The translations under genes were made by a program, and so were the position numbers. From the NCBI RefSeq assembly GCF_000014965.1, contig NC_008554.1, positions 1,042,001 through 1,106,000 of the forward strand: DNA of 64,000 bases, written 5' to 3'. Of the stretch, positions 61,258 through 64,000 are shown piece after piece. Under the pieces are notes generated by a model. That model ran no database searches and had not been told where the DNA came from. It was given only the letters and a program-made list of their open reading frames with translations. Position 1 is the stretch's first letter, and each line of letters opens with the position of its first letter. This DNA is from Syntrophobacter fumaroxidans MPOB (GTDB lineage Bacteria > Desulfobacterota > Syntrophobacteria > Syntrophobacterales > Syntrophobacteraceae).

Positions 61258-61395
61258 AGGAGGGAACGACGCCACTATAATTCTTCTTGCCTCCGGCACT
61301 GGCAATAAAAAGCCATTGCCCGTGTCAACCGAGCAGTTCTTCCCTCTTGTCCTTCGGACCCTGGCAAAAAAACCTTGCCAGAGCCACCCGCCGGT
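61258..61395 (+). repeat. 138-bp inverted repeat, left arm
   Basis: The reverse complement of this segment matches 63504-63641 at 133 of 138 positions with no gaps. Identity begins and ends sharply. The arm contains two stem-loops with T-rich loops (GGCAA/TTGCC type), which could terminate transcription in both directions. Confidence 0.95.
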
Positions 61396-61443
61396 TTATG
61401 TGAAAGCCGCTCTTTGAGCGGGGGGCGCCTCTATTGAATACTC

Positions 61444-62331
61444 CTATCTCGCCCTGAAAAAACCCCTCACCATATCCATAAACGCATCGAGGGGCGGCGG
61501 ACACCATTTGTCCCTATATCGGATCATGAGAATCCCGGTTTCCAGATCATCCACCCAGGCGATCCTGGCAATTCGCCCTTCTTTTATTTCAGAGCGAACG
61601 GCAATCTCCGGGATTACGGTCACTCCCAGCCCCGCCATGATTGCCTGTTTGATTGCCTCGATGCTGTTCATCTCGATAATGGTTGCGGGGGTAACCTTTT
61701 CCGCCGTCAGCGTCTGTTCGAGCACCATGCGATATCCGCAGTCGCTTTTGGGTAGAAGGAGAACTTCTCCTTCAAGGTTTTTGAAATCGACTCGTCTGCG
61801 GGTTGATAGTGGATGGCCGGGATATGTGACAAAGAACAGGGGGTCGCTCCCCAGGAATTCGGATTCCAGGTTTTTCGCTCCGATGCTCTCGGCGAAGAGG
61901 AAGGCAAGGTCCACCGTAGCGATCCTCAGTTCGTTTTCCAGCGAATGCAGGGCGCAACTGGTAATATCCAGCCTTATGCCCGGAAAGCGCGGCTGATAAG
62001 AACGGAGGATATGAGGGAGGTAATAGGTGGCCATTGTCTGAGGCATCCTCAAGGTCAGCATGCCGGAGCCCGGTTTGTTGCCCCTGACTTCGGCCAACGC
62101 TTCATCCTTTATCGCTAAAAGCTTGTCGGCGTAAATGAGCATCTTGGCTCCGGCTTCCGTAAGCTGGACGGATTTACCGATCCTTTTGAAGAGCATCGTT
62201 CCGATTTCATTTTCAAGGGCCTTGATCTGGGCCGAAACGGTTGATTGAGCGCAATTCAGGATATTGGCGGCCTGGTTGAAGTTCATCAGAGCCGCAACAG
62301 TCCGGAAGGTTTGCAGCCGCTGCATTTCCAT
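61444..62331 (-). CDS. LysR-family transcriptional regulator
   Basis: The 295-residue protein has the LysR winged helix at the N-terminus (MQRLQTFRTVAALMNFNQAA, then NILNCAQSTVSAQIKALENE) and a periplasmic-binding-protein-like effector domain (LRMPQTMATYYLPHILRSYQ, MAGLGVTVIPEIAVRSEI). The start ATG 62331 follows GGGGGAACC. It is divergent from the OsmC gene, with 159 AT-rich bases between, the usual LysR arrangement; it probably controls the OsmC and ATC-hydrolase-like genes. Confidence 0.92.
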   Translation of the reverse strand: MEMQRLQTFRTVAALMNFNQAANILNCAQSTVSAQIKALENEIGTMLFKRIGKSVQLTEAGAKMLIYADKLLAIKDEALAEVRGNKPGSGMLTLRMPQTMATYYLPHILRSYQPRFPGIRLDITSCALHSLENELRIATVDLAFLFAESIGAKNLESEFLGSDPLFFVTYPGHPLSTRRRVDFKNLEGEVLLLPKSDCGYRMVLEQTLTAEKVTPATIIEMNSIEAIKQAIMAGLGVTVIPEIAVRSEIKEGRIARIAWVDDLETGILMIRYRDKWCPPPLDAFMDMVRGFFRAR

Positions 62332-62490
62332 GGTTCCCCCTCTAATCGGATTTCCAGATAAGCATATAAAAAAGATTCGTTGGACGAACCGTTTAGAGTT
62401 CATTACATTTCTTTGTATCTGAGAACTTCAAGGGTAACAACTTTAATCTAAATATGCGATTGATTTTGAATCCAACACAGAGGGAACCGC

Positions 62491-62961
62491 ATGAAAGAGC
62501 AGGAAAACAGGTCGGAAACCGGAATGGAACCGCTCCAGGTCTCGACAGTGGTGCTTGCAGGCGCCAACCGACGGATGCTCGCCAGGACGCGCGATCACGA
62601 AATAACTTTGGACGTGCCGAAGGAACGGGGAGGCGACAATGCCGGTCCGACTCCACCGGAATGCCTGACAATGGCGCTGGGGGGATGTGTGCTGAATATC
62701 TGCCGCGTTCTCGCCATGCAGAAGCGGATTGTACTCGATGACATCCAGGTAACGATAAAGGGAGAGATCGACCCGTCAAAGGCATTCGGCATTCCGACGG
62801 AGAAAAGGGCGGGTTTTACGAACCTTTCGGTTAGGCTGAAGCTGGATTCCGAATTGACGGAGACCGAGAAAGAGGAGTTCCGATTGGAATTGATCGGCCG
62901 ATGCCCTCTCTGCGATACTCTCGGCAATGCAACACCTTTGCAGATCTCATTTGAGAATTAG
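62491..62961 (+). CDS. OsmC family protein
   Basis: OsmC/Ohr proteins are thiol peroxidases that detoxify peroxides through two Cys. The 156-residue protein has GGDNAGPTPPECLTMALGGC, where the first Cys precedes VLNICRVLA, and the second redox Cys in GRCPLCDTLGNATPLQ. Length is normal. GAGGG precedes ATG 62491. The ATC-hydrolase-like pseudogene begins 28 bases after its stop. In this context it may act on a sulfur compound, not a peroxide, which is inference. Confidence 0.88.
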   Translation: MKEQENRSETGMEPLQVSTVVLAGANRRMLARTRDHEITLDVPKERGGDNAGPTPPECLTMALGGCVLNICRVLAMQKRIVLDDIQVTIKGEIDPSKAFGIPTEKRAGFTNLSVRLKLDSELTETEKEEFRLELIGRCPLCDTLGNATPLQISFEN

Positions 62962-62988
62962 AAAAATTTTGAAAAAGGAGGAGAAGAA

Positions 62989-63498
62989 ATGGAAATCCAG
63001 GTTTCTCAAATACCTGTGGAAACAAGGTGGGCCATGGCGTCGAAGGGACTTACAGGTGCTTTATATGTTCATCTAAATGCCCTCTATGAGTCGCTCGGCA
63101 AATAAAAGTATGCGGAAATTGTTCGTCAAATATGGAGCAAAATGCGGCACGACAGCGCTGCGGCGGTACAATCCCCGAGGATGGCGGGCGCCAACGCCAA
63201 ATCAATAGTGGAAGCAGGAGCGATGATATGCATGTGCTCGATGGGCCCGGAATATAAAATGGAAGTCCTCGAGGCAGCGGAAAACAGAACAGTCATTAAG
63301 ATTCTGGAATGTCCATGGAAGAACAGGATGAATGAATTCGGGATACCCCACGATCTGTTGTCTACATGTGATGCTGCTTTTTGGGACCACTTTGTAAAGG
63401 ACCTCAATTCAAATGTCGCCATGAGGCACGGCAAACAGATGCATCGCGGCGATGCATATTGTGAATGGATATTCGAAGACAAGAGAAAGACTGAATAA
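62989..63498 (+). pseudogene. L-2-amino-thiazoline-4-carboxylate hydrolase-like gene, interrupted by one in-frame TAA
   Basis: From ATG 62989, which has AAAGGAGGAG just before it, the frame encodes MEIQVSQIPVETRWAMASKG and about 170 codons ending at 63498, but codon 39 is TAA (63103-63105) in ESLGK-stop-KYAEIVRQIWS. Both sides stay in one frame and match the ATC-hydrolase-like family, with C-terminal CPWKNRMNEFGIPHDLLSTC and MHRGDAYCEWIFE. A single GAA-to-TAA change would explain it. A shorter product from ATG 63142 is possible but would lack the first 51 residues. The family hydrolyses a cyclic thiazoline to cysteine derivatives. Confidence 0.75.
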
Positions 63499-63503
63499 GA
63501 ACG

Positions 63504-63641
63504 ACCGGCGGGTGGCTCTGGCAAGGTTTTTTTGCCAAGGTCCGAAGGATAAGAGGGAAGAACTGCTCGGTTGACACGGGCAATGGCTTTTTATTGCCAG
63601 TGCCGGAGGCAAGAGGAATTACAGTAGCGTCGTTCCCTCCT
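63504..63641 (-). repeat. 138-bp inverted repeat, right arm
   Basis: Pairs with 61258-61395 in inverted orientation with five mismatches. It begins five bases after the stop codon of the pseudogene. Its stem-loops (for example GGCAATGGCTTTTTATTGCC) could serve as the 3' terminator of the OsmC operon. Confidence 0.95.
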
Positions 63642-63644
63642 TGT

Positions 63645-63681
63645 CAGGGTTTTCGAATGCGTTTTTTTGCCAAAAACCCTG
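63645..63681. repeat. Hairpin just outside the cassette
   Basis: CAGGGTTTT and AAAACCCTG pair around a 19-base loop that contains GTTTTTTTGCCAA, a 13-base string also present in the inverted-repeat arms. It may be a terminator for transcription leaving the cassette or a related repeat fragment. The rest of 63642-63883 holds no gene. Confidence 0.45.
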
Positions 63682-63883
63682 TGCCGGTGTTAAAAAAAGG
63701 GGTCTTCCGGGAAATGAGTACCCAGAGGGTTGCGAAAAAAGAATGGACATGGCAAGAACCCTGTTGTTTGAGGCCAATCGAACAACGAAGGGGGTTGTTC
63801 AGCCATGCCCACGTCCATACTCTACCAAGGAAAACCGCAAACCCAGGCAGACCGGTCGGTGCCGTGATGCCTCATCGGGCCGG

Positions 63884-64000
63884 TCAAACCCCAAACCGGG
63901 CTGCAAACTCATCACGTTGTTCACTGCTTCCGATCATGAGAAGCTCGCTATCCGAGTCGATGACGGCGCTTGCAGGAGGATTCGTGACGACATCTCCGCC
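63884..64000 (-). CDS. C-terminus of a TrkA-C-domain potassium-channel-type protein (5' part outside window)
   Basis: Thirty-eight codons and a TGA stop are visible on the minus strand. The residues NPPASAVIDSDSELLMIGSS, followed by EQRDEFAARFG, match the end of TrkA-C (RCK) domains that close ligand-gated K+ channels or transporters. The frame is open to the window edge. The start and membrane part lie beyond 64000. Confidence 0.6.
   Translation of the reverse strand, partial: GGDVVTNPPASAVIDSDSELLMIGSSEQRDEFAARFGV

Larger units (their letters stand above)
61258..63641. mobile_element. 2.4-kb cassette bounded by 138-bp inverted repeats
   Basis: Two nearly identical inverted arms enclose 2.1 kb with a LysR regulator, an OsmC protein and a broken ATC-hydrolase-like gene, but no transposase or recombinase. 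Flanking bases show no obvious target duplication. The layout resembles a non-autonomous mobile cassette, or an invertible segment, since recombination between the arms would flip the interior. The arms have only five mismatches, so they arose or were homogenised recently. Confidence 0.55.

Overview
The window reads as chromosome of a GC-rich anaerobic deltaproteobacterium. Two [FeFe]-hydrogenase operons with maturases, a selenocysteine tRNA, hopanoid side-chain genes and a long-chain acyl-CoA ligase together point to a syntrophic or sulfate-reducing lineage. Gene content and order resemble Syntrophobacter (S. fumaroxidans type), but that assignment comes from memory of the families, not from a search. 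Most genes are dense, GC-rich and start behind good Shine-Dalgarno sites. Recent changes show as an IS110-family element, short interspersed repeats, an AT-rich two-gene insert after tRNA-Sec, and a cassette between 138-bp inverted repeats near the right end.

Region 1 (1-11.0 kb, all minus strand) is a hydrogen-metabolism block. In transcription order it holds a periplasmic [FeFe] hydrogenase (large subunit, then a Tat-type small subunit), a cytoplasmic trimeric NAD-linked [FeFe] hydrogenase (hydC, hydB, hydA), a strong hairpin, a TM1266-type regulator, the maturases hydG and hydE, a DUF3842 protein and a degenerate Tpt1/KptA-like protein. HydF is not present. HydB lacks the C-terminal ferredoxin domain of bifurcating homologues, which bears on whether the complex needs ferredoxin. 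A candidate small RNA with its own promoter and terminator lies at about 10.9-11.0 kb.

Region 2 (11.4-18.4 kb) holds a CooT-type nickel protein, tRNA-Gly(GCC), a DHH phosphoesterase, RNase HI, a two-component pair whose NtrC-type regulator ends in a winged helix instead of a Fis helix, and rarA. Region 3 (18.9-25.5 kb) is a branched-chain amino-acid ABC operon (livJ-H-M-G-F order on the minus strand). It is split between livH and livM by an IS110-family element that appears to have inserted into a repeat carrying a GGTTTGACCCC core.

Region 4 (25.6-43.7 kb) holds a TraB-domain protein, hpnA-hpnH-carotenoid-type membrane protein facing hpnG-glpQ-like genes, an XRE/cupin regulator with an acyl-CoA ligase, a PlsC acyltransferase, an R3H ATPase, a HEAT-repeat protein, era, an Elp3-like radical SAM protein, rnc, a GmhB-type phosphatase, a DUF1614 membrane protein and a DUF362 ferredoxin-like protein. 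Region 5 starts with tRNA-Sec(UCA) at 43.87 kb, followed at once by an AT-rich insert encoding a STAS/HATPase protein and a STAS-like DUF4325 protein, then 1.2 kb without a clear gene.

Region 6 (46.5-58.5 kb) is a cell-envelope and secreted-protein region: two tail-to-tail ExeA-like ATPases with C-terminal membrane anchors, an S74-chaperone protein with 17-residue repeats, a 2.4-kb gene-poor stretch, a CSLREA/Calx-beta beta-helix protein, a propeller-like protein and four small membrane or exported proteins of unknown function. Region 7 (58.2-64 kb) is accessory: an HxlR regulator and flavin reductase, palindromic repeats, a VapBC pair, and the inverted-repeat cassette with a LysR regulator, an OsmC protein and an ATC-hydrolase-like gene broken by one in-frame TAA. 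The window ends in the C-terminus of a TrkA-C-type channel protein.
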